Origin: Cuneatibacter caecimuris
GTDB taxonomy: Bacteria; Bacillota; Clostridia; Lachnospirales; Lachnospiraceae
DNA length: 64,000 bases
Direction of reading: 5' to 3'
NCBI RefSeq assembly: GCF_004216775.1
Contig: NZ_SGXF01000010.1
Span: 1-64,000 of the forward strand
Below the pieces are notes generated by a model. It ran no database searches and was not told the DNA's origin. It saw only the letters and a program-made list of their open reading frames with translations. A program made the position numbers and the translations under genes. Shown here one piece after another: positions 29,001 through 37,094 of this stretch (within the stretch, counting starts at the first letter, position 1; every line of letters begins with the position of its first letter).

Positions 29001-32000
29001 ACCAAAGCATCGACTGCGGCAAGAACCAATACTGTAAATGCCTCGGCAATAGCTGGCCCGCCATTTGCGATTACTCCAGCAAGAGAAAGGATTCCTTCCC
29101 CGATAGATTCGAACAGCAACGGAATCAAACTGAGAATACTGGATACTGCCACTACTAGAGATGCTGCTCCCGCCGCTCCAGATACTGCCAAAGCAGAAAG
29201 TCCAGTGGAAAATGCGAGAATGCCAGCACCTGCGGCCAGACATCCTACTCCCAACACAGCAATGGCGGCCGAAAGTCCTAAAATAGCTGGGGTCAATGGC
29301 CCTAATGCCACTCCTGCGACACCGAGAACCGTGATAGAACCTGCCAGTGCCACCAACCCTTTGGCGATGCTCTCCCAAGACATATTCCCCAATGACTTGA
29401 GAACCGGGGTAAATATCGCCAATGCAGCGGACACGGTAAGAACCGCTGCCGCACCCGGAAGTGCAGTTTTCATTGCGTTGAGTGCCACAACAAGAATGGT
29501 CATGGAACCTGCAAGGGTTACCAGTCCTCTGGCGATTTCATCCCAGGACATTCCGCCCATATTTCGGACTGCTTCGCCGATAATGAGTAATGCTGCACCG
29601 ACCTCTACCATTCCAGTCGCTTTCGACACCATTCCTTTTGGAAGTAGATTCATCGCAACTGTCACGGCCGCCAGAGAACCGGCCGTCGTGGTAAGACCTC
29701 GTCCAATCTCTCCCCAAGTCAGGTTCCCCATCTTTTTCACTGCTTCTCCAAACACGAGCATGGCTGCTCCAAGAATCGTCATCGCTGTAGCGGTGGAAAC
29801 TACATGCTTCGCGTTAGCCGTAACTTTGGTGAATACCGCCAGTTCGGTAAGAACCACGGCAACCGCAGATAGTCCTTGAATCAGGTTTGAAGTGTCCAGA
29901 TCTCCAAATGCCTTAACCGCATCCGCCAGAATATTGATGGACGCTGCAAGAAGAACCAATCCGGTTCCTTTCAGAACACCCATTCCATCCAAATCTGTAG
30001 CCTTCAGGAACAACGCCAGTTCTGTGCAAAGAACGCCGACTCCGATTAGACCTTTAGCCAAAGAGCCCACATCCAAAGCTCCTAAATCTTCAACTGCTCC
30101 TACAAGAACTCGAATCGCTGCCGCAAATACTACCAAACCGGCTGAACCTTTTATCAGCCCCTTCGATGTTTTGGAAAGCGCTGTTGCAGACGCTACCAGA
30201 ATAGCAGATAACCCAGCAACACCGACCAATCCTTTCAGAAGCTCGTCCCAATCCAAACCAGATAGTTTCTGAACTGCGCCTGCAAGAATAAGAACGGCAG
30301 TAGACATCCCAATCATCGCAATGGTCAACTGTCCCATTCCTTTGATTGCTGCTCCGTTCATTATCTTTTCAAAGATGGCCATTGAACCAAGCAGTTCAAC
30401 AAACAGAACACTCAAAGCCCCCAAGGACGCATTTAGCTTCTCGGAATCAACCAGAGACAATGCCACAATCGCTGCGGTCAGGATTGCCATAGCGCCGGCA
30501 ATTTTCAGAAGAGTCCCGGCCTTTAGACTCGACTGCCATGCTTCGAGGCTCCCCTTAACTCCATCCAAAATATCTTTGAACGAACCAAGAATTCCGCCGC
30601 CATTTTCTGTGATCTCCGATAAAGAGTCAATGAATTTTTTCACTCCAATCAGAATTGCAGAAAACAATCCCGTATTGATTAAGTCCAAAATCGGATCGAA
30701 ACTCGCTGTATCAAATGCTGTAAGAATTGCTTCTCCAAGGTTTCCAAACGCATTTGCGACAATGGAACCCAGCTTCGATAAAACAGGCGCTACCTTCTCG
30801 ACAATCCCAATAATTCCTTCAAATGCCTTCTTTACCAACTCTCCTAATTTTACAAACGGTTCAAACCGAGTCTGTACCTTATCCGCAAAATTATCGAGAC
30901 CACTGGTATCAACATTCGCAAACTCGCTGAACGCATCGGCAACTGTTTTTACAAAAGTCTTTATTCCATCCGCAATTGGTTTCAGGAAATTCCCGATTCC
31001 TTCGATAGCTTTGTTAAAGGCATCAGACGATTTAATAGCTTCATCAATACCAACAATGAAATCTCCAATGCTGGCTGTAAACCCAAGAATTCCATCTCCG
31101 GCCGGAGCCACATAACCAATCAAATCTGCAAATCCACCAACAAGCGCTTTGACACCTTGAAGTCCAATATCAAATAAAGCGAATACCCCTTTGAATGTTC
31201 TCTTCAGGTTATTCGCTGTTTCTTCGCCCATTTTGAATTTTTCTGTTAGTTCCTGTAATCCTACAGTGAGATTGTAAAGCTGTTCTCCAGTCATCGGCGG
31301 AAAGACTTCTCTAAACGCTTCTTTAACTGGCTTTATAATGCTTAAAACACCCTCGAAAGCATTCCTTACTGCTTCAATCAACGCAGTTCGTCCGCCAAGA
31401 TCTTTCCAATCCTGCAACATCTTATTTCTCGCTTCGGCAGAAGCATTTACCATGTTGCCAAGGGCGTTGCTAACCTCAGTTAAAAGTTCTTTTGCCTCTT
31501 CGAAATCACCAATGATGATTTCCCAACTCTGAGTCCAACCAGACTGAACAGATTCTTTCAAGGTGTCCCATAACTGCGTGAATGTCTTTACCTTGGTAGC
31601 TGCATCCAATGCTGTCTGAGCCAGTTTTGTAATCTCTTTAGCTTGTTCTTCCGTATATCCCTGAGCGATAAGATCTGCTTCCGAGTAAGCTCCAGACAAC
31701 TGTGTCAGAGTTTCGGTCAACACCTCTGTTGTCAGCCATCCACCTTCGGTCAGAGAAGCTCTGAATGAACCATACTGTTCAATCATCGCGTCCATGTTGG
31801 TTCCGAAATGTTCTGCGGTTCGAGTTAAGGCATCTTGAAATAGCTGACCGCCCATTCCAGCATTTACAACGGAATTCCAGTCTTGCAAACTAACCTTGCC
31901 CGCTGCAATCGCCTGCGAAAGCTGATACATGGCGGTACTGGCCTGATAAGCATTAGAACCCGAAGCTGCTGCTAAGTTGGCAATACCTTTGATTGACGTT

Positions 32001-32527
32001 ACTGATTTATCCAAGTCAACACCGGCAGCCGTGAAAGTACCAATGTTACGGGTCATTTCCGTAAAATTGTAAATCGTCTGATCAGCGTATTTGTTCAACT
32101 CATCAAGAGCAGCATTTACCTGGTCAATGGTTGTCCCCTTGCTCTGTGTATTGGCAAGAATGGTCTGAACTGCATTGATCTGTGTTTCATACTCCTGAAA
32201 TCCAGTCTTAATCGGATCGATTGTCAGTGCAGAAACAATATTTTTACCAGCATTTAACGCTGAATTTGTGATGTTCGCCAGAGCCGTAACTGCCATGACT
32301 TCCAACGCCGAAAATCGCATCTTTACTGTTTCGACCGCATTGGAAAGCGGAGTCATATTGCAATTTTTTGCTGCGGCATTAACGTCATCCAATCCTTTGG
32401 AGGCACCTTTTAAGTTTAAGCTTTTTTCGAGCTTTTCAATTGAAGATATACTGGTCTGAACATTCTGCTCAAACTGTTTGTTATCGAATCGCATTTCAAC
32501 GACTCTTTCATCAATCGTCTTACTCAT
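26015..32527 (-). CDS. Tape measure protein
   Basis: 2170-aa tail length-determining protein. The N-terminus KTIDERVVEMRFDNKQFEQN and a tape-measure region (about 60-330) lead into helical coils. A hydrophobic middle (about 640-1330) is made of many LGA/LAGAV-type helices. Residues about 1500-1800 contain ~60-residue tandem repeats (NSGGVVGFFTGENDMDAFGE), and about 1830-2000 contain ~43-residue repeats (FTSTGTQTMVKLIAGVRSQD). The ATG overlaps the previous gene as ATGA. The length implies a tail of the order of 300 nm if about 0.15 nm per residue applies (inference). Confidence 0.96.
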   Translation of the reverse strand: MSKTIDERVVEMRFDNKQFEQNVQTSISSIEKLEKSLNLKGASKGLDDVNAAAKNCNMTPLSNAVETVKMRFSALEVMAVTALANITNSALNAGKNIVSALTIDPIKTGFQEYETQINAVQTILANTQSKGTTIDQVNAALDELNKYADQTIYNFTEMTRNIGTFTAAGVDLDKSVTSIKGIANLAAASGSNAYQASTAMYQLSQAIAAGKVSLQDWNSVVNAGMGGQLFQDALTRTAEHFGTNMDAMIEQYGSFRASLTEGGWLTTEVLTETLTQLSGAYSEADLIAQGYTEEQAKEITKLAQTALDAATKVKTFTQLWDTLKESVQSGWTQSWEIIIGDFEEAKELLTEVSNALGNMVNASAEARNKMLQDWKDLGGRTALIEAVRNAFEGVLSIIKPVKEAFREVFPPMTGEQLYNLTVGLQELTEKFKMGEETANNLKRTFKGVFALFDIGLQGVKALVGGFADLIGYVAPAGDGILGFTASIGDFIVGIDEAIKSSDAFNKAIEGIGNFLKPIADGIKTFVKTVADAFSEFANVDTSGLDNFADKVQTRFEPFVKLGELVKKAFEGIIGIVEKVAPVLSKLGSIVANAFGNLGEAILTAFDTASFDPILDLINTGLFSAILIGVKKFIDSLSEITENGGGILGSFKDILDGVKGSLEAWQSSLKAGTLLKIAGAMAILTAAIVALSLVDSEKLNASLGALSVLFVELLGSMAIFEKIMNGAAIKGMGQLTIAMIGMSTAVLILAGAVQKLSGLDWDELLKGLVGVAGLSAILVASATALSKTSKGLIKGSAGLVVFAAAIRVLVGAVEDLGALDVGSLAKGLIGVGVLCTELALFLKATDLDGMGVLKGTGLVLLAASINILADAVKAFGDLDTSNLIQGLSAVAVVLTELAVFTKVTANAKHVVSTATAMTILGAAMLVFGEAVKKMGNLTWGEIGRGLTTTAGSLAAVTVAMNLLPKGMVSKATGMVEVGAALLIIGEAVRNMGGMSWDEIARGLVTLAGSMTILVVALNAMKTALPGAAAVLTVSAALAIFTPVLKSLGNMSWESIAKGLVALAGSITVLGVAGVALGPLTPAILGLSAAIAVLGVGCLAAGAGILAFSTGLSALAVSGAAGAASLVVAVSSILSLIPLLFESIGEGILSLAGVIANGGPAIAEAFTVLVLAAVDALVTAVPAVVDGLFVLIDSVLSALVEHTPTIVEQLFDILIGIIQAITTKLPELIKAGVELLMAFFDGVIDALSGLDVNVLIKGIAGIGLLSAIMLALSAVASLVPGAMLGVLGMGAVIAELALVLAAVGALAQIPGLEWLIGEGGNLLQGIGTAIGQFVGGIVGGFMSGVSSQFPQIGSDLSAFMTNVQPFIEGATQLNPSMLDGVKALAETILILTAADILNGLTSWITGGSSLSDFATQLVPFGEAMRDFSIAIAGMDGELVANAATAGRTLAEMAATLPNSGGVIGFFTGENDMSAFGAQLIPFGEAMMGFANAVRGLDADTVTNAATAGKAMAEMATTIPNSGGVVGFFAGENDMDAFGEQLVPFGEAMMLFSQAVRGLDANVIVESATAGKALIELANTVPNSGGVVGFFTGENDMDTFGEKLVPFGRAMKSYSDAIAGIDVEAVTNSATAGKAVVELANTLPNTGGLVSWFTGDNDIAVFGTSLVSFGKSFAQYSDYMKDVDANIVTTTTNAATSIVELQKSLPKEGGWFSDDMTLASFGSDMASFGAHFSNYYNSISGIDTTLLSGVITQTNRLVSMANGMVGLDTSGMTSFSSALTTLGETGVTGFINAFNNAESKVTAAASSMLSSFINGANAKKSELTTTFTTLVQAVLTAINGKQGEFQTSGSTLMVKFIAGVRSQDSSSRTTFTNIVSGCLTVIRNKYGEFTSTGTQTMVKLIAGVRSQDSSARLAFTNIISACLTVIKNKYAEFTSTGRECMVKFIAGMKSKDGELRTAFTTTLSGSVTAIKDYYSQFKSAGSYLVDGFCDGISENTWKAEAKARAMAAAAAEAAEDELDEHSPSKRFYGIGNFAGVGFINALIDNVSKAGKAGREIARSSIDGLNDIISRIADYVDADMDVQPTIRPVLDLSAVEAGTGRLNALFSRNQALSVSTGMNDRVSEIEVQNGESSPTGNTYQFTQNNYSPKALSRIDIYRQTKNQFSAMKGLVGNT

Positions 32528-32901
32528 AGCTTAGTAACCTCCTTCCATGCGTTATTTGCAATTTCGTCAAAAATAGGCTGGATAGCAGGATTGATGTAAT
32601 CTCGCCCCTGTACCCAGCCGCCGTTTCGAGTTCCGTGTCCATACTGCAAAATAACAGCGATTGGAACTCCATTTTGAACATTTGAATTATGAAATGAAAT
32701 TGTAACCGAACCTTTCCGATTCTCAATTTCGTAATACCAGGAATTCGCCGTCTCCCCAGAATCCACTGGTGTTGCAGACGCAAGGGCGGCTACTCCCTCT
32801 TTACCAAACTTGTCCAGGTCTCCGATGTGAACCGCTTCTTTTGCTCTCTCCAGAAAGCGTGTCAACTTGGAGAAGTCACCCTTTTGTCTGAAACTTATCA
32901 T
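32524..32901 (-). CDS. HK97 gp10-like head-tail/tail completion protein
   Basis: 125 aa with VHIGDLDKFGKEGVAALASA, TPVDSGETANSWYYEI and a C-terminal GRDYINPAIQPIFDEI, the HK97 gp10 pattern. These act in tail completion. It is unusual that it lies directly before the tape measure, after the amidase, rather than next to the connector genes. Confidence 0.82.
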   Translation of the reverse strand: MISFRQKGDFSKLTRFLERAKEAVHIGDLDKFGKEGVAALASATPVDSGETANSWYYEIENRKGSVTISFHNSNVQNGVPIAVILQYGHGTRNGGWVQGRDYINPAIQPIFDEIANNAWKEVTKL

Positions 32902-32913
32902 CGTGTATCCTCT

Positions 32914-33918
32914 TTAAATTCGAGTTGCGTAATCCAGTGAGATCCATCCTGCTCCAGATTTCAACTTACCCCATCCAGCATCAGAACCAGCGCCAGTTTT
33001 AACCTCGACGATGGTGTAGACTCCTTTCGGACAGAAACCATTGGTTCCGTAATTCGTTCCGGGACCTTTACGGATATACAGATCGGAAATGTCCACTTGA
33101 ACCAGAAAATTTCCAGAAGGCTTCTCTACTGATCCACCAGAATCAGAAGAAGCTGCGCCTTTATAGGTACAGTAAGCTTCATGAACGCTGATCCATCCTG
33201 CGCCGGATTTCAACCTGCCCCAGTAACCATTCTGAATTTCGGTAATCGTGTAAGTACCTCGGTCAGTAATCATTCCATTGGTTCCGTAATTCGTTCCGGG
33301 ACCTTTGCGAATATTCAAATCACCGACATTGACTTTGTAAAGTCCAGTTTTGTAGGTTTTCTGGACGCTGTCAGTCGCACTTCCGCCAAGCTGAGCAGTC
33401 ACCCGATTCGCAAGATTCCCCAACCTGGAATACAGCCAATCCCCAGGACAAGATTTGTTGGCAAACCACCGATGAACCGTAAGAATCATCTCGTTTGATT
33501 TGGGACTGTAGTTCAGAGATTTGTCTTTGTCGCCAAACCAAAGGAGTTTTGTCTTACCATTTCTCCGGCAGATGTCAACACACAGAGCAACCAGCTTTTC
33601 ATATACCGCATCAGTCATGGCATACGGATGAGTCATATCACTGGCACATTCAATCGTCACAGCACGCTGATCATTCGCATTGCTGGAAGAACACCAGCTT
33701 CTGTTTGCTTCATCCACGCAAAGAACCACACGTCCGTCACTACCAATTCCATAGTTGCAAGAAGCCTGTACGTTACTACTGTCAAAACAGCCTCCAATAG
33801 ATTCTGCTGAAAGCTGACCGACCACACAATGCGGAGTGATCCGGTCGATTGAATGCGTTCTGGCTCCGCTATGGTTTGGACTTTTTACCGTACAATTCAC
33901 CAAACTGCTGTTACTCAT
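32914..33918 (-). CDS. Endolysin: N-acetylmuramoyl-L-alanine amidase with two SH3 domains
   Basis: 334 aa. An amidase_2/PGRP-type catalytic domain (1-165) has HCVVGQLS near the first zinc His, AVTIECASD and VHRWFANKSCPGDWL with the second His and Cys. Two SH3-like wall-binding repeats follow (VGDLNIRKGPGTNYGTNGM and ISDLYIRKGPGTNYGTNGF). Start at 33918 follows AAAGGGTG. It cuts the stem peptide from muramic acid. Its place inside the tail operon, far from the holin, is atypical. Confidence 0.95.
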   Translation of the reverse strand: MSNSSLVNCTVKSPNHSGARTHSIDRITPHCVVGQLSAESIGGCFDSSNVQASCNYGIGSDGRVVLCVDEANRSWCSSSNANDQRAVTIECASDMTHPYAMTDAVYEKLVALCVDICRRNGKTKLLWFGDKDKSLNYSPKSNEMILTVHRWFANKSCPGDWLYSRLGNLANRVTAQLGGSATDSVQKTYKTGLYKVNVGDLNIRKGPGTNYGTNGMITDRGTYTITEIQNGYWGRLKSGAGWISVHEAYCTYKGAASSDSGGSVEKPSGNFLVQVDISDLYIRKGPGTNYGTNGFCPKGVYTIVEVKTGAGSDAGWGKLKSGAGWISLDYATRI

Positions 33919-33923
33919 AGTAA

Positions 33924-34466
33924 TCACCCTTTCGTGTTCCACTTCTTTTTACGAGCCGCATTTAGTGCCGCATTCCGTTTCATAATTTCTCTGCGGCTAT
34001 GTTTCTTCGGCGGCCTGCTCTTCACATCGCATACTCTTATCAAAGTGAACAGTTTATTGAGATGCCATTTCTGACATTCAAATGGAATGTTTAAAGCTAT
34101 CATCCAGTAATAAACGAGTTCTGCCGTAATCTGCTCCCTGCTTCCCTGCGTTTTTTTCTCCTCGAAAAACCGGGTGGCAGTCATAGGAAGAGCAATATAC
34201 CGATTGACCTCGTTGATATTACTGTTTGTCAGATAGTTATAAACTTCCGGGTTCACGTTCTGTGTAAGAGTCATACATTTTACATAATCGATGGTTTCTT
34301 CCAAAGTTTTTTCCTGCTTCGTCAGAAACGGCTTATTCCATCTCGATTCCCATTTTGAAAGAGAAACAAGAGAATGCTCCAATTGCAAGGTCTGAGCCTT
34401 TGTGTAAACAAACTCTTGCTTCACTTCATCCCAGAATTCTGTGGATGGTATTGTGATTCGGAGCAT
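33924..34466 (-). CDS. Putative tail assembly chaperone, second
   Basis: 180 aa. The motif LEHSLVSLSKWESRWNKPFL is characteristic of a protein encoded before the tape measure in Firmicute siphophages, in the position of the lambda gpGT partner. Basic C-terminus (PPKKHSRREIMKRNAAL). It has its own AGGAGAGGTG ribosome site, so no frameshift is needed to make it. Confidence 0.75.
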   Translation of the reverse strand: MLRITIPSTEFWDEVKQEFVYTKAQTLQLEHSLVSLSKWESRWNKPFLTKQEKTLEETIDYVKCMTLTQNVNPEVYNYLTNSNINEVNRYIALPMTATRFFEEKKTQGSREQITAELVYYWMIALNIPFECQKWHLNKLFTLIRVCDVKSRPPKKHSRREIMKRNAALNAARKKKWNTKG

Positions 34467-34480
34467 CTCTCACCTCTCCT

Positions 34481-34882
34481 TTAATTCTGAGTGTTTGCAG
34501 CGATTGCAGAAGTCGTGGCAGAATTGCCGATGTTCATCACTGCATTCACAAAGTCTGCTGCCGCCTTGTCATTCGTAACTAGTTCCTCAAAGAGAACCTC
34601 ATAAGCAGGAGATTCCATAAAGGATCTGGAAATCTCCTCCGACTTCATAAAGCGACGGCCATCTTCACTCTTAACACCGTAAGCTTTCTTAATGAGGTCT
34701 TCAAAGAATTCCATAATCTGGCCGCCATCAGCACCGGCACCAATACTTTTGAGCTGTACATCATAGCCGCCCTTTACGCTTGTCTGCATCTTGACAATTT
34801 CCGGCTTTGACAGATGGAAATAGAAATCCTCTTTTCTTTCGACACCGTTCAGATCGATATAGGGAATAGCTTTCTTCAACAT
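34481..34882 (-). CDS. Putative tail assembly chaperone, first
   Basis: 132 aa from the ATG at 34882, which follows AAAGGAG; a longer frame to 34921 is unlikely. N-terminus LKKAIPYIDLNGVERKEDFY and KKAYGVKSEDGRRFMKS are typical of the gpG-like tail chaperone of Firmicute phages. Located between the tail-tube gene and tape measure. Confidence 0.8.
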   Translation of the reverse strand: MLKKAIPYIDLNGVERKEDFYFHLSKPEIVKMQTSVKGGYDVQLKSIGAGADGGQIMEFFEDLIKKAYGVKSEDGRRFMKSEEISRSFMESPAYEVLFEELVTNDKAAADFVNAVMNIGNSATTSAIAANTQN

Positions 34883-34943
34883 ATTTTTTTCTCCTTTCAA
34901 ATAAAAAGAAGCCCCGCACATTGAATACGAGGCTTCCTATACG

Positions 34944-35330
34944 TTATTCTGTTTCTAAGGTAAGCCCAGAAAGACCATAAGTCTTTGTGATGCTTTCCTC
35001 GTTATATGTGGTAGTCACCTTAATGCTCTGAGTATCCTTATTCTTGATAAGGAGTACGATGTTCATATCGTCATCGAGCGTAACCGGTCCTTTGGTGCCG
35101 CCAACAAGCTCAACAACCGTTTCTGCTTCAGCCGGCTCAGCTTCAATCTTAAGAGCCAGGTAATTTCCCGACTGTTCAGAAGTATTACTGCTGAAATTAA
35201 CATAACCATCGACATACTTCAGAGTGCCTGTCACTTCATCATCAGCAACAACCACATCACTCTGCAATTCATTCACTGCTTTTCCAAATAAAACAGCCTC
35301 TCCGTCTTCAGGCTTAACAGAAAGGCTCAT
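34944..35330 (-). CDS. Tail-associated beta domain in -1 frame of the tail tube gene
   Basis: 128 codons, compact and beta-rich by appearance, ending LTLETE. It is paralogous to the domain after the capsid gene; a 30-residue core (including GGTKGPVTLDDDMNIVLLIK) is identical. Its ATG overlaps the tail tube stop as TAATG, in the -1 frame. It can be made alone from this ATG, or as a C-terminal extension of the tail tube by slippage at AAACCCT. Ig-like fold is a guess based on similar phage extensions. Confidence 0.85.
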   Translation of the reverse strand: MSLSVKPEDGEAVLFGKAVNELQSDVVVADDEVTGTLKYVDGYVNFSSNTSEQSGNYLALKIEAEPAEAETVVELVGGTKGPVTLDDDMNIVLLIKNKDTQSIKVTTTYNEESITKTYGLSGLTLETE

Positions 35331-35339
35331 TAAGGGTTT
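35295..35339 (-). promoter_or_regulatory. Candidate -1 frameshift signal at end of tail tube gene
   Basis: Heptamer A AAC CCT (35333-35339) precedes TAA. A stem of 9 pairs follows: AGCCTTTCT (35319-35327) with GGAGAGGCT (35295-35303), two G-U pairs, loop of 15 nt. Spacing from heptamer to stem is 5 nt. The same arrangement is at the capsid gene. Confidence 0.8.
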
Positions 35340-36031
35340 TCCTTTGTCATGATCGCAATCACTTCGTCCGGGAGAGGAAGTCTGGGCTCGACACCGTCTT
35401 CTCCTTCCGGCCCAGTCGGATCTTTGCCATAAAGAATTTCCTCAAGAGTGGCCAAATTCTTGGCATCTACTCTTGTAGAATCAAAAGTGAGAATTGCGGT
35501 AGGACGAATTCGCTTTCCCTCAATCAGTTTCGTAATCTCTACTGGAGTTGTGCTGAACTCCCAGGAAAGTGCAATCGGTTCCGGACTGTCATTTTTGGTC
35601 TGATAGCCTTTCTCAGAAGGCGATGCCAAACAGCCATACACCAGATGAAGCTTGTAACCATAGTCATCAGAATCCACATCATTTCCCAGGATAGTACGAT
35701 AAGAAAGGCCAAATACCTTTCTGCTCTGCTGCCCCGCAAACACACCAGGCGCAATCTCTACAGAACCATCGCATTCTGCGAATTCATCCGGATAGGTATA
35801 CGCCTCGATCGTACCGCCAAAATCCTCTGCGGACATCAGATTCAAATACTTGATATTATCCGCATAGATCGGGGAAGGCTCTGCTCCGGAAGGGCTCTCC
35901 GTTACAGCACTCAGACCGTTCCATGCAACACCCTTGTTGTACTTTCCGCCGGTCTGAATCGGATAAAGAACACCATGATCGCAACCGGTTTCATATAACC
36001 GTTCTCCAACTTTATCCCAAACAAGTTTCAT
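35330..36031 (-). CDS. Major tail (tube) protein
   Basis: 233 aa. MKLVWDKVGERLYETGCDHG and GVAWNGLSAVTESPSGAEPS, then the central GLSYRTILGNDVDSDDYGYK, match the phi13-type/major tail protein family forming the tail tube. Ends in GPEGEDGVEPRLPLPDEV and KENP-stop. Ribosomes slipping at its last two codons would add 129 residues, giving 362 aa. Confidence 0.92.
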   Translation of the reverse strand: MKLVWDKVGERLYETGCDHGVLYPIQTGGKYNKGVAWNGLSAVTESPSGAEPSPIYADNIKYLNLMSAEDFGGTIEAYTYPDEFAECDGSVEIAPGVFAGQQSRKVFGLSYRTILGNDVDSDDYGYKLHLVYGCLASPSEKGYQTKNDSPEPIALSWEFSTTPVEITKLIEGKRIRPTAILTFDSTRVDAKNLATLEEILYGKDPTGPEGEDGVEPRLPLPDEVIAIMTKENP

Positions 36032-36049
36032 TGAATTATTCCTCCAATC

Positions 36050-36385
36050 TTAGAAAAACACATTAAAAATGTAGTGATTCAGGTTATCTTTTTTGAAATG
36101 CCGGTCAAACCGGCTCATCGGTAAATTCGTTACTTTCTGCACCAAGTCTGTATCCGGATCTTTATCAATAACGGTAACGGCATATCTTCGATTAGATAAA
36201 TATACCCCATCGTTTGCATATGTCTTGTCTACATCATCAAGGCTATATACAATGGCGGGGTAATTCATCTTAATAGATTCCGGAGGCTGAAAATAACATC
36301 GGCACTGTTCGCCTTCTATCGGGCAAGATAAAATCTTGCACAGTAGATTGTGGAATGCGAGTCGTCGATCAGTCATTATATACAC
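36050..36385 (-). CDS. Minor head-tail protein (tail terminator-like)
   Basis: 111 aa, N-terminus MTDRRLAFHNLLCKILSCPI and NYPAIVYSLDDVDKTYANDG. Size, position just before the tail tube gene and beta content fit a tail terminator/gpU-like head-tail joining protein. Assignment rests on synteny. Overlaps the previous gene by 17 bp. Confidence 0.7.
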   Translation of the reverse strand: MYIMTDRRLAFHNLLCKILSCPIEGEQCRCYFQPPESIKMNYPAIVYSLDDVDKTYANDGVYLSNRRYAVTVIDKDPDTDLVQKVTNLPMSRFDRHFKKDNLNHYIFNVFF

Positions 36386-36683
36386 CTCCTACCGTCAGAA
36401 TCAGACGCGGATACTGTACTTCAACACTGGAAATCTTCCACTTAGCTCCCATGAACTCGACATACCGCATTGCGTGAAAATTCTGATAGGCAAAAGGATC
36501 GGCCACGATGCTGATCTCATTGGAAATGTTGATATCGTCATTGAGTTTATCGGAAGTCTGATACCGACTGGTATTCCGAATCAAATCGCCGAAATACTCT
36601 CGCTCAGTAATTTCCCCGTCCCAAACACCCGGACGAACATCCTTTGATACTGCATAGCCGATTTTCCCAAAAAACTTTGCCAT
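36369..36683 (-). CDS. Head-tail joining protein
   Basis: 104 aa, KFFGKIGYAVSKDVRPGVWD at the start and VEFMGAKWKISSVEVQYPRL near the end. This is a recurrent protein between capsid and tail tube genes of Firmicute siphophages, in the place of head-closure or stopper proteins. Function by synteny only. Confidence 0.7.
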   Translation of the reverse strand: MAKFFGKIGYAVSKDVRPGVWDGEITEREYFGDLIRNTSRYQTSDKLNDDINISNEISIVADPFAYQNFHAMRYVEFMGAKWKISSVEVQYPRLILTVGGVYND

Positions 36684-36698
36684 TTTGAATTTTCTCCT

Positions 36699-37085
36699 TT
36701 ACTCTGTCTCCAAAGTCAATCCAGTAAGCCCATAAGTCTTCGTAGTGGAATTTTCTCCATCGTATACCGTCACCTTAATGCTCTGAGTATCCTTATTCTT
36801 GATAAGGAGTACAATGTTCATGTCATCATCAAGCGTGACCGGCCCTTTAGTACCGCCTACGAGTTCAACGGTCGCAACCGCATCTTCGAAATCAGCATCA
36901 ACTTTCAAAGCAAGATAGTTTCCTTCCTGCTCAGAAGTATTACTGCTAAATCCCGTGTATCCAGTAACATGCTTCAATGTACCGGTAATCTCAGACTCTC
37001 CGATAACAATATTCTCCTGTAACGAATTTACGGTTTTCCCGAACAGATTGGCTTCTCCATCTTCGGGACTAACGGAGAAGCTGAT
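36699..37085 (-). CDS. Capsid-associated beta domain in -1 frame, no ATG
   Basis: 128 codons with the same length as the tail paralogue at 34944-35330 and the aligned N-terminus ISFSVSPEDGEANLFGK. Homology continues to the capsid stop, but where the paralogue has ATG this copy has ATC (37083-37085). No ATG, GTG or TTG exists in this frame before it. The simplest explanation is that it is made only as a C-terminal extension of the capsid protein, by -1 slippage at AAACCCT. Initiation at AUC is the alternative. Gene callers would shorten it to an internal ATG at 36977. Confidence 0.88.
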   Translation of the reverse strand: MSFSVSPEDGEANLFGKTVNSLQENIVIGESEITGTLKHVTGYTGFSSNTSEQEGNYLALKVDADFEDAVATVELVGGTKGPVTLDDDMNIVLLIKNKDTQSIKVTVYDGENSTTKTYGLTGLTLETE

Positions 37086-37094
37086 TAAGGGTTT
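37051..37094 (-). promoter_or_regulatory. Candidate -1 frameshift signal at end of capsid gene
   Basis: Slippery heptamer A AAC CCT (37088-37094) immediately before TAA (37085-37087). It is followed after 6 nt by a perfect 8-bp stem GCTTCTCC (37074-37081)/GGAGAAGC (37051-37058) with a 15-nt loop. The stem differs from that of the tail gene at paired positions, in a way that keeps pairing. Confidence 0.85.

Noticed and set aside
28845-31115. Long plus-strand open frames opposite the tape measure gene
   Set aside because: They mirror the repetitive codons of the tape measure gene and lack ribosome sites.
33924-34882. Lambda G/GT-style frameshift between the two tail chaperone genes
   Set aside because: The second gene has its own ATG and AGGAGAGGTG site 14 bp after the first stop, and I see no slippery heptamer joining them.
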